The notes below the pieces were generated by a model that did not search any database, had not been told where the DNA came from, and saw only the letters and a program-made list of their open reading frames with translations. Position numbers and translations under genes: made by a program. Source: Episyrphus balteatus (Eukaryota; Arthropoda; Insecta; Diptera; Syrphidae). Taken from it: 64,000 bases of DNA. Positions 1 to 12,052 of this stretch are shown piece by piece (position 1 is the first letter of the stretch; every line of letters begins with the position of its first letter). The stretch is taken from positions 79,484,867 through 79,548,866 of the forward strand of contig NC_079136.1 in assembly GCF_945859705.1 (NCBI RefSeq), given 5' to 3'.

Positions 1-129
1 GCCCTATAAGCTATAACGTGCCTAGGATATACAACAATAATTATTTAATTTTGTTCAAATTCGCGTCGTTAATAAAAATGTTTTGTTTTTAGTTTCGAGT
101 TTACTATGGATACATTTATAATGTCAAAT

Positions 130-378
130 AACTTTTCAATATTTTGTTTGATATTTGTGTAATTTTGTATGTATGAGTAAAATTTCCATATTTTCTTTTT
201 TCATTTATAGGATGTCGATGTGTCGATAAGATTTATTTTTGTTTGATATTTGTTTTATGTTTTATGTGTGAGTAAAATTTCCTTATTTTTTTTTTCTAAT
301 TTAGGATGTCGACATGTCGATACGTTTTATTTTTATTTGATATTTGTTTTCTAATGTTTGTATTAGTGAAATTTCCTT
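130..378. repeat. ~93-bp tandem repeat, about 2.7 copies
   Basis: The segment AGGATGTCGAYRTGTCGATA recurs at about 210 and 303, and GAGTAAAATTTCC (or TAGTGAAATTTCC) recurs at about 175, 271 and 364. This gives a period close to 93 bp. Each unit contains a short palindrome, exact in the second unit (TCGACATGTCGA). No coding potential is seen in or around it (1-540). Confidence 0.7.
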
Positions 379-544
379 TTTTAAAAACAAATTTTTGGAA
401 ATATAATTTTCTAGGACAAGCCCCATTCTCTCTGGACATTTTTTAGTACATCTGATTGCCGAAAAAAATAAAATTCTGTGGCGCTAGAAACTATCGGTGT
501 CACTTCTATATATAATTATTCAATGGTCATACTCATTTCCAACA

Positions 545-622
545 GTGAAATAGCACGATGGAAAGGCACTCGCCTAGTGACCGAACAGTTGTAAGCTCGA
601 TCCCCGGTGCGTGGCTGCCAAT
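545..622 (+). repeat. tRNA-derived sequence (SINE head or tRNA pseudogene, Thr-like)
   Basis: A degenerate A box (TAGCACGATGG), an anticodon-arm-like CTCGC-CTAGTGA-CCGAA with AGT in the anticodon position, and a B-box-like AGCTCGATCCCCGG are spaced as in a tRNA. A terminal GCTGCCA is followed by an 18-T run. Several stem pairs are broken and the T stem does not form, so a functional tRNA is unlikely. A tRNA-derived SINE head is the better reading. The flanking 623-858 is AT-rich with no gene seen. Confidence 0.45.
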
Positions 623-858
623 TTTTTTTTTTTTTTTTAATGTGCGCATTCAAGAAATTAATGTGATTTGTCACCTTAATTTAAGACGGAGGTCATCTTA
701 GCAAAAAACCATGCAGAAATGCGATTAATTTAAGGTGGGATCCGCTTAATTTTATGTAGTCTATTTTCTCCGTGTAGATACCGTTTAATTTTTATCATTC
801 CATACAAAAATTTTAATTTAAATCGTTAGTGCCGTTTTTGCAAAAAAAAAAAAAAAAA

Positions 859-2695
859 CTAAATTGCACGACTGGGGTCGCAAGTACTTGCTCTTATGGT
901 AAAAGTTACTCTAATGTCAAAGCTTTTTATTGAACAAAATTAAGGAACAAATTTTTATGGAATTTTATAAGTAGTAAAAAAATAAAATCTGTTTTTTTGA
1001 ATGACTAAAGACCCTTTTATATGATCTTTTACACAAAAACAAGTATGCCATTTGATTTCTTGTATAAAAAGGATTTAAGCGTTAGAGCCGTTTTTTTTTT
1101 TTATGATTTTTTAAATGTATGTATTGCATATACAAATTTTCTAACACTTTAAAAAAAAAAAGTTGGTATGTCATTTTGAAGAAATAATTGATTTAGGGTA
1201 AGGTGGTATAAGAGTGCGCATTTTAGACAAAATACCAAATAAAACAATAACAAAAAGAATTTAACTACTTTTTTTATATATAGTTTTTAGTTTATAATCA
1301 AAGCAACGATAAAAACTTAAAACTGGCAACAAAAATGTATTAATTCAAAAGTTATAAACAAAATACCACATTAGGAAATTTGCGCACTCTTATACATCCT
1401 ATTGTGTAAGAGTGCGCGGCTTAGTTTGTAAGAGTGCGCAGCTGCGCACAGGTGTAAGTTCGCGCAAAAGTCGCAAATAAAATTGCCTATCTTTAAATAA
1501 ACAGAGTATTTTTCAACCCATCACTCCTTGCATGAGGAACAATCAATTTAGTCTTCGATTAATGGTTCCGAGAAAATTTCAATACTCTCATTCGCTTGTT
1601 TTTTGTAAAACTTTTATTTGGTTTCTTTTTGGTTGGAATTGCTTTTTCTAGCTGCTGTTTGCTAGTATATGGACAAATGCCAGTTATTTTGAAGCCTTGG
1701 ATAGCATTTACTGCTCTTATAACCCGCGCACTCTTATACATCATCATGGTGCGCACTCTTACACGCTCAGACATGTAATCGAAGAATATATATATATTTC
1801 ACAATGCACTTTATGACCAGTCTTACGTGTTCCTCAAATGTTTCTTTTTGTCGACTTTTTAATGTCCCATACTTTGTTTATTGTTATTTTTTGTTGTTAA
1901 GCGGAAAATTTAATTTGTTTGGCAAGAAATATTGGAAAAAAAAGTGCTAAAAAACTTAAACTTAACTAGCACCTCTGTTTACAAACACATTTGCATGAAA
2001 TTTTGACAGCAGATCAAACTCATTTAGATCTTTCCAAAATAAGTGCATCCAGTCTTATATTCCCTTTCAAACCGTAGAAAATGGCCTTGCGCACTCTTAT
2101 CAACCGCGCACTCTTATACCATCCTACCCTACATATAAAAACTTAGTTTCAAAATTTTTCACCAACACTGTTTCAAAAAAAAATTTTGAAATATTTTTTA
2201 AAAATCCAAAAATGTGTTTTTTTAAATTTTTATATTACCTTTACATAAACGCTTTTTCATAAAAATTTTCGTTTAAATCGGGTTGATAATGTACGAGATA
2301 TTCAGAAACCAAAAAAACAACGGGTTAATAACGGTGCAAAAAATATTTTTTTATTTAAAAAGTTGGCTCTTGAGCCGTTTTTGAAAAAAAAAAATTAACT
2401 TTTCTATTTCCGTTATATGGCAGGTACCGTTAGTTTTGGTTATAAGGAAAACTTTCAATTTCCCCTCTAGGGAATCACCCAAAACTGCTAAGTACCTAAT
2501 AAGTATGAAGGAAATCACTTCACTCGTTTAGGCTGTAGCTCGGGTTATATAGAGACAGACAGACAGAATTGCCGGACCCACTTTTTTGGCCTTATCCATC
2601 ATCGTAATGTCATGTAAAATTATTATCTCGAGTTCGATTTTTTTTACGAATCCTAAACTTGTTTTTTAGTACCTATATCGCAAGTAAAAATAAAC
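859..2695 (+). repeat. Dispersed hairpin-end repeat (Helentron/DINE-like?), copy 1, split by a TIR element
   Basis: Starts with the family hallmark (TGCACGACTGGGGTCGCA then ACTTGCTC) and ends with CATCATCGTAATGTCATG and a CGCAAGTAAAAA end. The interior has the recurring 'cgttagagccgttttt' phrase and a GACAGACAGACAG tract like other copies at 6.65, 14.98 and 32.3 kb. The 1196-2129 element has inserted into it. Assignment to Helentron/DINE-type elements is by analogy only: a terminal stem-loop and GACAGACAG-type tracts. Confidence 0.45.
1196..2129. mobile_element. TIR element, 934 bp, TA target duplication
   Basis: Inverted ends GGGTAAGGTGGTATAAGAG and the complement of CTCTTATACCATCCTACCC are flanked by TA on both sides (1194-1195, 2130-2131). 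The 11-mer GCGCACTCTTA, or its complement, occurs eight times inside and at the ends (about 1208, 1381, 1405, 1429, 1725, 1750, 2089, 2106). Such subterminal repeats are typical of transposase-binding sites. Only short open frames are present, so it is non-autonomous. Confidence 0.75.
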
Positions 2696-2794
2696 TTTTC
2701 TATAGCTCGAGGTACATACCGACCAGGGTTGTAAAACTATCAATACAAAAAAAAACTTTATTTGGAAATATGAAAAAAAAAAAGCATTCAAAAT

Positions 2795-3000
2795 AAAATG
2801 CACGACTGGATCGCACAAACTTGCGCTTGAGTTCTAAAATTTTTAAGTCTTTTTATAAAGAAATCTTAAGACTTTTTTGTACATACAAATTAAAAAATGG
2901 GTAAAATTCGCTTGCAAAGGAATAAAACAGCTTCTGAAATTAAATTGAGCTCCAAAACAAGTACATATTATGCATGCAATTTTGTTTTATACCTATAGAT
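2795..3000 (+). repeat. Truncated copy of the hairpin-end repeat family
   Basis: AAATGCACGACTGGATCGCA followed by ACTTGCGC marks the start of another family copy directly after copy 1. It has no recognisable distal end and peters out before the AGTTACG array. Confidence 0.45.
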
Positions 3001-3022
3001 GCACTTTTAGGGAAACCGACGA

Positions 3023-3121
3023 AGTTACGAATACCAGAGTTACGGGCGACAGAGTTACGGCCGTCAAAGTTACGCGAAACCGAAGTTACGAAAAACTAGA
3101 GTTACGAATTCTAAAGTTATG
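3023..3121 (+). repeat. Phased AGTTACG array, seven copies at 15-16-bp spacing
   Basis: AGTTACG begins at 3023, 3038, 3053, 3068, 3084 and 3100, with AGTTATG at 3115. The heptamer is constant while the 8-9-bp spacers differ almost completely. That is unlike an ordinary minisatellite, where whole units are copied. No gene is visible within 1 kb. It could be a protein-binding cluster or an old minisatellite under motif-level constraint. Confidence 0.75.
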
Positions 3122-3129
3122 TTAAGCTA

Positions 3130-6100
3130 TGACATGTGATTTTTGGGTTGGCAACAATTGCGAGGAGCGATATGGAATTATGGAAATACAAACAAGAGAT
3201 TAACATTTTTCTCATTGGTCAGAATTAAATGAGTTAAGCGAAAATGAGTGTTATTTAATCTTGTAAAATTTTGATTGGATAGGTATAGATATAGATATAT
3301 TTTTTTTGTTTTTGTGAGAAGATCGCAAAAACGTTGAAATAGAAAAAAAAACATAAGTATGCTTATATAAGTTTGGGGGACATAATTGAAATTAACTTCT
3401 TATTTGTCCAACTAATATTGCACCTACGTATTTTTTTTTTCTATTAATTTATAATAATTATTCATAGCGTATTTTGTAATACCCACTTTGTATATCTATA
3501 TCTATTCATTTCCATTACCATTTCGCACTTTTAGAAACAAAAATTCAAAATCATTAAAGCCGTTTTATTGTAAATTCAAAAATTATTTTTTTCAAAATTT
3601 TATTTTATTTGGTACTTTCATGGTATAAACGATTAATAAGCCCGTAATCAACTATTCGATAAACCTTCTAATTGTTTAATATGCTTTTAAAATAACCAAT
3701 GTTGGCATTTGGCAATCCTTCATTCAGAGGTAAAAAAAAAAAAAACAAGCCAGTAAATATTGGCCACGACACGACGACAACTACAACGCGCATACGGATA
3801 TACTCTTCTTTCTATACAAAAAGATAACCACAGGCTTAAAAAGATATTTACACACTCTGAATTCTGAAACTAGGTCGTAGCAGTCTTGCATTACATTGTC
3901 GTCGTCTTTCATATCCAATGGCCTTGCTCTGTATCCAGAGTCGTAACGGCCGACATTGAAATTGAAAACCCCTTTTAGTTTCGTTTATTTGAAAAGGATG
4001 CTTTCTGTAAAAAAAAAAAAAAAAACAAAAGCAGAAATGAGGAAAACTTCAATCCCTCTACTCTGTCCTGTCACTATGTATGCTAACACAAAGGATCTGA
4101 TGTCAGAGTCGTCTATTTTTATTTTTGTCTTTCATGAAAAGTCCAATGTTGTTGAAAAGGAAATGTATTGCTACATCTACGTACGGTTTTGAATTTGTAT
4201 GCTTTTGACGGTCGGGTCGGTACAATACCAAGTTAAAGGATGTGAATAACAGGGTGCAATTCGAGCAATGCTGAAGTAGATCCTGATTCTGAAGATAAAA
4301 AAAAAAAAATATCCATGATTCCCTAAATCTTTAAAAAAGATGGCAGTTACCAACGAGTGATGGGTGTTTTTTTTTTTTTTTTTTGGTTTATTTTGCGATG
4401 AAGTATGAGTGTAAGGAAAGAACTTGTATGAGTGTATATGTAAGGAGTGGAATAGTAGGAATGTTGTTCTCATCTCATGGAACATGAAATGAACTTTGTG
4501 GTATTTCAGTAGTTTTTCTTTTCACTTGAATGATGAATGGAAAAAAAACTGAAGACTCTTATAAAGTATCATGTGTCCAATCACTTCGTTTTAATTTTTG
4601 TAGGATGGATTATTTTTAAAGCTGGAGCCTAGATAGTTTTACTGTAAAATTACCTAAGTAATGCAGCCTTATTTCCTTACCATACCTCTAGAAACATACC
4701 AACATAAATATAAATGCATCAGTTAACTTCACCAACATAAACAAATCAACTTTCGTATAAATTACCTAATCTGTGTTTGAACTTTCCTTTTTGAGTTATT
4801 TAAATGAAACTTTTAACGCGATGCAAAACAGAGGGTTTAACTTTTTAGAACTCACTTAACATTGAAATCTAAAAACAAAAACTTTCTTTTTGACCTATGT
4901 TATTAGGTTGATGGGACGAAGCGGAGCCGCAATGCAACGTGCTCTTATAATGACCTTGTTTATTATTTTCCCTTTGAACAAAAAATAAAAATTTTCGAGG
5001 GAAGGTACAAAGGTTTTTCTCAAAAATTTAATTTTTGTTTTGTTTTTATTTTAAAATAAATAAACGAATCGTTTATTTTTAAAGCAAAATCATATTGTGA
5101 AAGAGGGAACTCATACAAGGGCAAATTATGTACATCAAGTTGAGTTAGGGACATATAATAAGGCGTAAGATCTTTCCAAAAAGATATCGTGCAAGTCCTT
5201 GGGTTAGGTGATTAAGATAAGAAAATAAGATCAAAACGCAAAAATAGAAAACATATGAAAACAAAAGAAGAAGTGTATCTAGCATAAAGCAGATAGTACG
5301 GAAAGAATTTATCGGAAGATTTCTTTTTAAGAAAACTGTGTGCATGAGCTATCTTCAGAGTTTCCACTTGAAGAAGGAAGTATGCTCTAAAAATGCGCTT
5401 ATCAAAGCAGCAAATGCTTTACACAATTACATATTGTATGTCAATGTACATATAATTATCGTATCGACACGTGCGCCGATAAGTTCCCACTTATGAAATA
5501 GATAACACTTACAATTTTTTAACTTCAACGCTTTTTAACACTAAAAAAAATACTCGATTTTAGACCTATCACTTTTTTAGGGATTACGGATTACGAAATT
5601 ATATGAACAAATTTCCTATACCCCTTAAATCTGGACAAAACGAATTTCTAGCGTCGTCAATTTTCACTCGACATCAGTGTTTTACAGAAGCTGAAGGTCG
5701 ATTTCAATATAGAGGCGTCTAAGTTAATTAAATTTTAAATTTTCGAAAAACGCATTTTTGATTTTTGTGAAAAACTAAAATTTTTTGAATGGAACGATGA
5801 TTTTTTTGAAAATTTTGTTTTTCATATTTCGAATAAAAATTTGTTAGGAATCGCATACTTACCAATCTTTTCATTTTTTTCGGAAATTTCGGAAATGGCA
5901 GGATTTCGAACCAAGATATTTTATTTGAACATACAAATTTGTTGTATGGAGAAGAATGCAAAGTACGATTTTAAATTTTAAATTTAGTTTCAGAGCAATG
6001 GAACCATGTTTTACAACCTGAAAATCTGCATATTGAAAATAAAAAAGAGTTTTATCCCCTCAGTTCTTGTTCGCTTATATCAGTTTAAACAAATAAGTGA

Positions 6101-6289
6101 ATAGTTCAAACTTGTTGCCAACTTACCTTGGAAAATATTTCAATTTACACTCGCATGATATTTTACACAAAAAAATATATATCAAAAATCAAAATTCACA
6201 CTTGGAAACACAGTTTTTTTATAGTGGTCATATAAGTTCTCGTTCTATTAAGCATTATAATTTTTTTTTTTTTTTTAATTATGTATCAT
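3130..6289. other. Gene-poor AT-rich stretch
   Basis: Nothing coding could be supported on either strand. Open frames here are short and of homopolymer-rich composition. A loose inverted pair of TAGATATAGATATAT-type tracts lies at about 3286 and 3495. Sequence from about 5560 to 5960 is low-complexity and resembles repeat interiors elsewhere in the window, without recognisable ends. Confidence 0.5.
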
Positions 6290-6600
6290 ATCACCATACT
6301 ACATCAACATACATTTTTTAGCTTGATCAACAGTTTTTCTTTCCTCACTCTTTCACATGAAGTTTAAAAAATATCCAATAAACACATACAAAAAAAGAGC
6401 ACGTATACGCCACAGTGCACATGGGCAACGTTCAAATAATGTCTATTAAAACTTTGGCCTAGGCGCCAATACACCCAAATCGATATTAAATATCATTTGC
6501 ACTCAATAACTGGACAATAACTTCATCTTCTGTGCCAGTGTTGATAAATAAACAGAAAAACAAATAAAAATCCTTTCAAATAAGATTCAAAAATTATAAA
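6290..6600 (+). repeat. Diverged inverted-repeat partner of 11340-11650
   Basis: About 300 bp resembles the reverse complement of 11340-11650 over many blocks: TTCACATGAAGTTTAAAAAA, ACGTATACGCCACAGTG, CAACGTTCAAATAATGT and ACCCAAATCGAT. I judge the similarity at roughly three quarters identity by eye. There is no open frame conserved between the copies. Confidence 0.6.
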
Positions 6601-6649
6601 TTTCTTAAGCTTCTTGAATTTTGTTTATTTTCTACAATATAAAAAAAAA

Positions 6650-7790
6650 TAAAATGCACGACTGGGTCGCACGTACTTGCTCTTGTAGTTCACAGTATCT
6701 TTATCTTAAATATCTATTGGAAATTTAAGATTTTGTAGAAAAAAAATCAAAAAAAAAAAAGCAAAAGTTTAAAAATTAATTAAAAATTTTTTTTTTTTAA
6801 ATGTTTTTAAAAATATTTTTTTTTAACATTTTATACTTAATGATCTCTGTAAAGGAGATGGCACATTTTTCTATGGAGCTTGGGCCCAGTGTGTTCACTA
6901 ACGAAATTGGTATCAAATGAAAGGTGACGGTAAGCACATTACGTAGGTAAAATATTTTCAAATTCGTTAGTGCATGGGGTTTTGGAGATATTTGAGTTTG
7001 AAGTTTCGGATTTCACAATCAAGATTTCAGCTAATTTTTCGAACAATTAATCGTAGAATGCGTAATAATGGGTGTACAGAAATAATATTGGTATAAAATA
7101 AAAGGTATTTCTCTTGTCTATAAATCTGTATCAAAAGTTTTTTTCTTTGTTAAAAAAAAATAATACATATTAGGTATTTACTTCTCAAAAGGTGATTTTT
7201 TTAAGCGAGGCATTTGGCACATTGAAATATCAAAATATTCAGTGGTGACATGCACTTTTTTTTTGTAATTTTTCGATAGCTTAATGTGTTACCTTTAATT
7301 CTATATATAAAATAGTTCTATAAAACATACAAAAACCTTATAATAATCAAAATACACAAAAACGCGCTGAAATATGCCTATTAAATAATAAGAATAGAAA
7401 CTATAGTTCAGTCAATGGGGAAAAATCTGGAAAAAGCTATGACTTGAGCTAAGTTTGAATGCAGTAATGAAGAGGGGTTTATCCCAAGTACAAATCTCAG
7501 ATTGCGTATTGTTTGGTCTTGTGGGGCGACCGCCATTTTGAAAAACGCATTTGTCTCAATATCTCGAGAACGACTGGTCGGACAGAAAACTAGAGAGGGC
7601 TTTTTAGATTGGAAATTAGTTAATCTTTCTTTTTCTAGTACATCATTTTTCTCTAGGAGTCCGTCGCGACGGACGGCATGACGAAAACCACTTTTTTGAT
7701 CTTCTCCATCATCGTAATGTTGGTTTTGATTAAAACCTCGATTTTTTTTTTCTACACGAAACCAATACCTACTTGCCCTATAGAGCAAGT
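6650..7790 (+). repeat. Hairpin-end repeat family (Helentron/DINE-like?), most complete copy
   Basis: Runs from AAATGCACGACTGGGTCGCA through a GTCCGTCGCGACGGACGG palindrome and CATCATCGTAATGTTGG. It ends at a terminal hairpin, ACTTGC-CCTATAGA-GCAAGT (7771-7790). The 126-codon minus-strand open frame inside it (7408-7788) is composed of repeat sequence shared with other copies and is not treated as a gene. Confidence 0.55.
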
Positions 7791-7851
7791 AAAAAACAAA
7801 AAATAAACAAATACAAATTAAACATAAAACATTTACAAATAAACATAATTA

Positions 7852-9400
7852 GTAGAGTAACTAAAGCTCAAAAAATATCAATATTAGGGAACCCGGCCGA
7901 ACAGCTCTGATTTTGGTGATCTTTTTTTTTCAAACGTCGCGTCGGTAATTAAAAATACTAAAAATCTATAGACTTTAAGATTAAAATTTGAAGCTGTTGC
8001 CGTTTTAATTTTTTAAATTTAATTGAAGATTTTTGTGAACAAAAAAAAAATGTTTCCAAAAATTTTGCTTAAATTTAATAAATGTACTAATGACAAAAGA
8101 TTGTCTAGGTAATTGAAGGAAAACAACTACATATATGGGAGTGAAGGACAATCTTCCATCGTTTAGGCGATAAATACAATTTTCAAAAAAAAAAAAAACA
8201 CAACGGCAACACCTACAATATTTAAATATATCTACATTTTTAAAAAGCTAGAAGCTTATAAATATTTGAAAGATTAAATGTAATGGCGTTTTCGATTGGC
8301 AGTCCGGAAGCGTCCGGAATCATTCTGAAAAAATTTTATTCACACAAAACTGTCAGTTTTGTACGAATAAAACGCTTTCAGAATGATTCCGGACGCTTCC
8401 GGACTGCCAATCGAAAACGCCATAAGTAAAATGAGTGAAAGGTTTTTGAGAAAATTGTGATTAAACTCAGATTTTTGAAAAAAAAAAAAATTATTGAAAA
8501 AATTTTAACATCTCCTTTTTAAAACTTTTTCGTAACATAAAAATCATTTATTTTTTAAATTTCTTAGGCTACATTTATTAGGATTTGAAATTATAAAAGA
8601 AATATCCATATGTATTACAATTTTTGAAAAAGAAAGAAAGAACTTTTTTTGATAAAAGTTTTGAAAAAAATTAACTAATTTCTTTTTTTAAGTTCAACAT
8701 TTAAATATAAAGTTTTTTTTTTCTTCATTCAATAGCTCTTATCGTCGAAAGTTAAATAGCAAAAGTTTATAGTTCTTATTTGCCAAAGTCTTTGAGAAAA
8801 TCAATTATTTCAGTTTTTAGCGAAAAATCCAATGAAATTGGGTTAATTTTAAATTTTTTTTTTTTTTTCAAAACTATCATATAATAAATTCATATTTTAT
8901 TACGAAAAAGTTTGAAAAAAAGTCATATAAATTTTTTTAATAACATTTTTTTTCCAAAATTCTGAGTTTAACGACCATTTTTTCAAAAACTATTCATTAA
9001 ATTTTGTGGATTTAAATTGTATAGATGGGCATGAACTTCTGGCTTTTTAAAAATGTGTTTTTTTAATATTGTAAGTGTTGCCGTTGTGTTCAAATTTTTT
9101 TTTTGTGTTTTGTGTTTGTTAGAGAATTCCATTTATCGCTTAAACGATGGAAGATTGTCTGTTACTTCCATATATATTTTTTCCCTAAATTACCTAGAGA
9201 TTCTTTTGTTATCATTTATTTTATAAAATTTAAGCAAAAAAAATGGTTTTGTTAAAAAAAATTAATTTAAATTGTAAAAACAATACGGCAACATCGGCAA
9301 TAGACTTTAAAGTATTTTTAAATACCGAAGTTTGAAAAAAAGATCATCAAATTAGAGCTGTTCGGCCGGGTTCCCTAATAATTTGCTTTAGTAACTCCAC
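7852..9400. mobile_element. Foldback element, ~1.55 kb, ends GTRGAGTWACTAAAGC
   Basis: The two ends are inverted copies sharing ACTAAAGC and AGGGAACCCGGCCGAACAG (7886 onward, complement ending at about 9376). Similarity continues inward through CACAACGGCAACAC (8198) and its complement (9068), so the element is nearly one large palindrome. TA precedes the left end; TT follows the right, so the duplication has decayed. A 139-bp element sits in its middle. Confidence 0.75.
8284..8422. mobile_element. 139-bp hairpin MITE with TAA target duplication
   Basis: The ends TGGCGTTTTCGATTGGCAGT and its exact complement extend to a near-perfect stem of about 47 bp. TAA lies on each side (8281-8283, 8423-8425). 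A 3-bp TAA duplication suggests PIF/Harbinger-type mobilisation. The near-perfect arms imply a recent insertion, nested in the older foldback. Confidence 0.85.
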
Positions 9401-11339
9401 TTAAATGAAATTCTTTATAGTTTTTGTTACTTAGTAATCAAAAAGTTTTTTCAGGGATTTTTTGGCTAACAAATACACAATTCAGTAGGGCGACTGTGGC
9501 GGATTATTTTACCGATGTCATTTCTATGTAAGTTTTCTGAGAAATAAATTTTTAAAATCTCATAAAATCATAAAACTGATATTTTTAAAATTTAAATACG
9601 TCAATTGAATAATATTATTCAATTTAAAGGTTCAATTGATTTCAACTTTTTATATCAATTGAAGTGAACAGTTATTTTTTTTTGCAACATTTATTTCTTG
9701 GGCAATATTAGACAATCAACCAACAAATTTAAGTTTAATGAATTCAATTTTAATTTACAATTTTTTTTTTTGAAATGTAAACAACTAGGTATACAAATAA
9801 GTGTATTTTACATTTGCTTCCAAATAAATTGCAAAATCGTATAGAACTAAACTCTTATGTTTCTTGTTTTACAAATCTATTGGTTGAATGGCCACATCAA
9901 CTTTCCGAAAATTCATAAAAGTACGTATATGTAGTGTATAGCTTATACAGAAGTTGGTACTGTTACTAAAACCAAACACATCAGAGACAAAGAACATACA
10001 AATGAATTGAAAAAAAAAAAAAAAAAAAACAGAAAAAAATCATTCACTCCAACACACACGAACAAATATTAAACTATAAAATGCACATAGAAAGCATAGA
10101 ACACATCGTGTATTGAGAATTTACGATTTCTGCTTAGATAAGCGTGAAACTTGCTAAAGTTACCAGCTTCATATCCGTTACCTCATTTTTCCCGCTGTAA
10201 CTCCTCCTTTTACCATCTACCTACAATTCCAAAAACCATAGAGTTGAGAAAACAGTGGCCAGATTTTATTACTAAACCTATAGCGCTGCATCAGAGTAAA
10301 GAGTAAAGCAGGAATCGTAAAATCCTTTTGGTAGTATAATTCAGCAAAAGGCTGTAGTTGAAGGATAACATTACGATGAAAATTGTCGGTCCAAGAGTTA
10401 TGGAGGAGAGATGGAAAGAAATTTTGTCCAAAAGTGAAAACCAACATTCGCATACGGAAAAAAGTTAAAGATAGAAAAAAAAAAAAATACACACGAAGAA
10501 GAAAATAGTGTTTTGAGAACAGAAATATCGCCATGAACGAAATAATATTTTTTTTTTTGTAGAATTCAAGAAACTTGAAAATATTTATTATATAGATTGC
10601 AGATGAAAGTTGTGTTTTGTTTTTATTAAAGATATATATGTGTGTGTTTAGTTTAAGCTAGTTTATTGAAAGTAAGATATTTTCCTGTCCACATATTTTA
10701 AGTTTGTATTTATAGGTTATCGAAGGACGATTGGAATCATAAATTGGTATTGGTTTGCTTCGTGCAGTATTTGTGCAATTGAATCGATCGAAATTTATTT
10801 AATAGAAATAGATATTTTAAAAACCACTGTTACAAGCATACAAGTTTCAAGTTACAGTCATACATCATATGATGAATCCACCATCAGCAAAGAATAACTG
10901 ATTAACTTTTTAAATCGTCACCTTACTTTCATTCTCACGTAGATCTCCGGAACTAGTTATCGAGTCGTCTGTGGTTGATTTACTCGAAACTGGTCGGCAA
11001 AACAAAATAAAAGTCGGGATCAAGAACTTTGTTATGTGATTTAAATTGACTCTAGCGTTCATAATTCATACAAATTCATCCTAATACGTCTGAAATTCTT
11101 TTTTAAGTTTTATCCAATATATGTATATATATATTTTTTTTCTAAAAATATTATCCCTAAAAAAAAATAAAATACATTTTACAAACGATAAAAAATGGCT
11201 TCTTGATATTTCATATGCAATTAGTCGACGTCAGAAGCAACAAATTACCACGTTGTTGGCCTGGTACTAGACTTTCAAAAATTAATGTGATTTTCAAAAA
11301 TTTCGACTTCGGATTCGGAATCATCACACATTAGCACAC
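9401..11339. other. No supported gene; possibly unique host sequence
   Basis: A 105-codon minus-strand frame (10217-10534) has homopolymer-rich ends and no recognisable domain. The plus strand around 10930-11030 is of higher complexity but gives no long frame. I see no RNA gene or transposon ends here. Confidence 0.4.
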
Positions 11340-11645
11340 GAGTGTAATCAGACGATCTTCATGGATTGTCACATCATCTTATTTGCATTGTATAATTTTT
11401 AGTTTTTGAAAGGATTTTGACGACAAATTATTGAGAGCAAATGTTATTTAAAATCGATTTGGGTGAATTGTCAGCTGGCACCTACACCAAAGTTGTAATT
11501 CACATTATTTGAACGTTGTCCACGTACACTGTGACGTATACGTGGTTTTTTTGTATTTATTTATTGTATTTTTTTTAAACTGCATGTGAAGGAGTGGGTG
11601 AAGAAAAGACGTTTAATTAAGGTTGAAATTTTAAGTTCATGTACC
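11340..11645 (-). repeat. Diverged inverted-repeat partner of 6290-6600
   Basis: On the minus strand this carries the same ordered blocks as 6290-6600, including CCACGTATACGTCACAGTG, CAACGTTCAAATAATGTG and ACCCAAATCGATTTTAAATA. It abuts the TIR element that starts at 11648. Confidence 0.6.
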
Positions 11646-11647
11646 TA

Positions 11648-12052
11648 ACCCTCTACTGCATACGAAGCCAAATATGGTTTTGTCTGTTTGTATGCACTTT
11701 TCTCTTCTCTGTTACAAAAAAATGGTAAAGATTAAATACAATCCTCTTCTTTGTGTTTCTGAGAACCCATAGAGATAGTTTTTTCGTGTGTCCGACACAA
11801 AATAAAGGTGTATTTTATGATCACAGGTGAGTCGATCAGTCGTGTGCATTGAAATCGAAAGTATAGAATATATTCATACTTTAAGTGTTAATTACTGTGT
11901 TTGTTTGGAAAGTAAAGTGGAATTAAAAATTTATTTTTGACCGATTGTCTAATTGCTATGAACCAATTTTTATTGAAAAAAAAATTATTGGTCTGGTCTT
12001 GGGAGGGCAAAAAGTACGAAAGCCATATTTGGCTTCGTATGCATTAAGGGGT
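11648..12052. mobile_element. TIR element, 405 bp, TA-flanked, 'GCATACGAAGCC' family
   Basis: ACCCTCTACTGCATACGAAG at the left and the complement of GCATTAAGGGGT at the right share TGCATACGAAGCCAAATATGG-type ends (21 bp, split here as TGCATACGAAG and CCAAATATGG). TA lies on both sides (11646-11647, 12053-12054). The interior is short and non-coding. Confidence 0.7.

Noticed and set aside
545..622. Functional tRNA-Thr gene
   Set aside because: Anticodon and T stems contain several mismatches and the box B deviates from consensus, so it was annotated as tRNA-derived only.
7408..7788. 126-codon minus-strand frame
   Set aside because: It coincides with the distal part of the hairpin-end repeat. 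Other copies lack a conserved frame there and the peptide follows the repeat's DNA.
10217..10534. 105-codon minus-strand frame
   Set aside because: Homopolymer-derived Phe runs, no recognisable motif, no splice or start context; kept only as a note.
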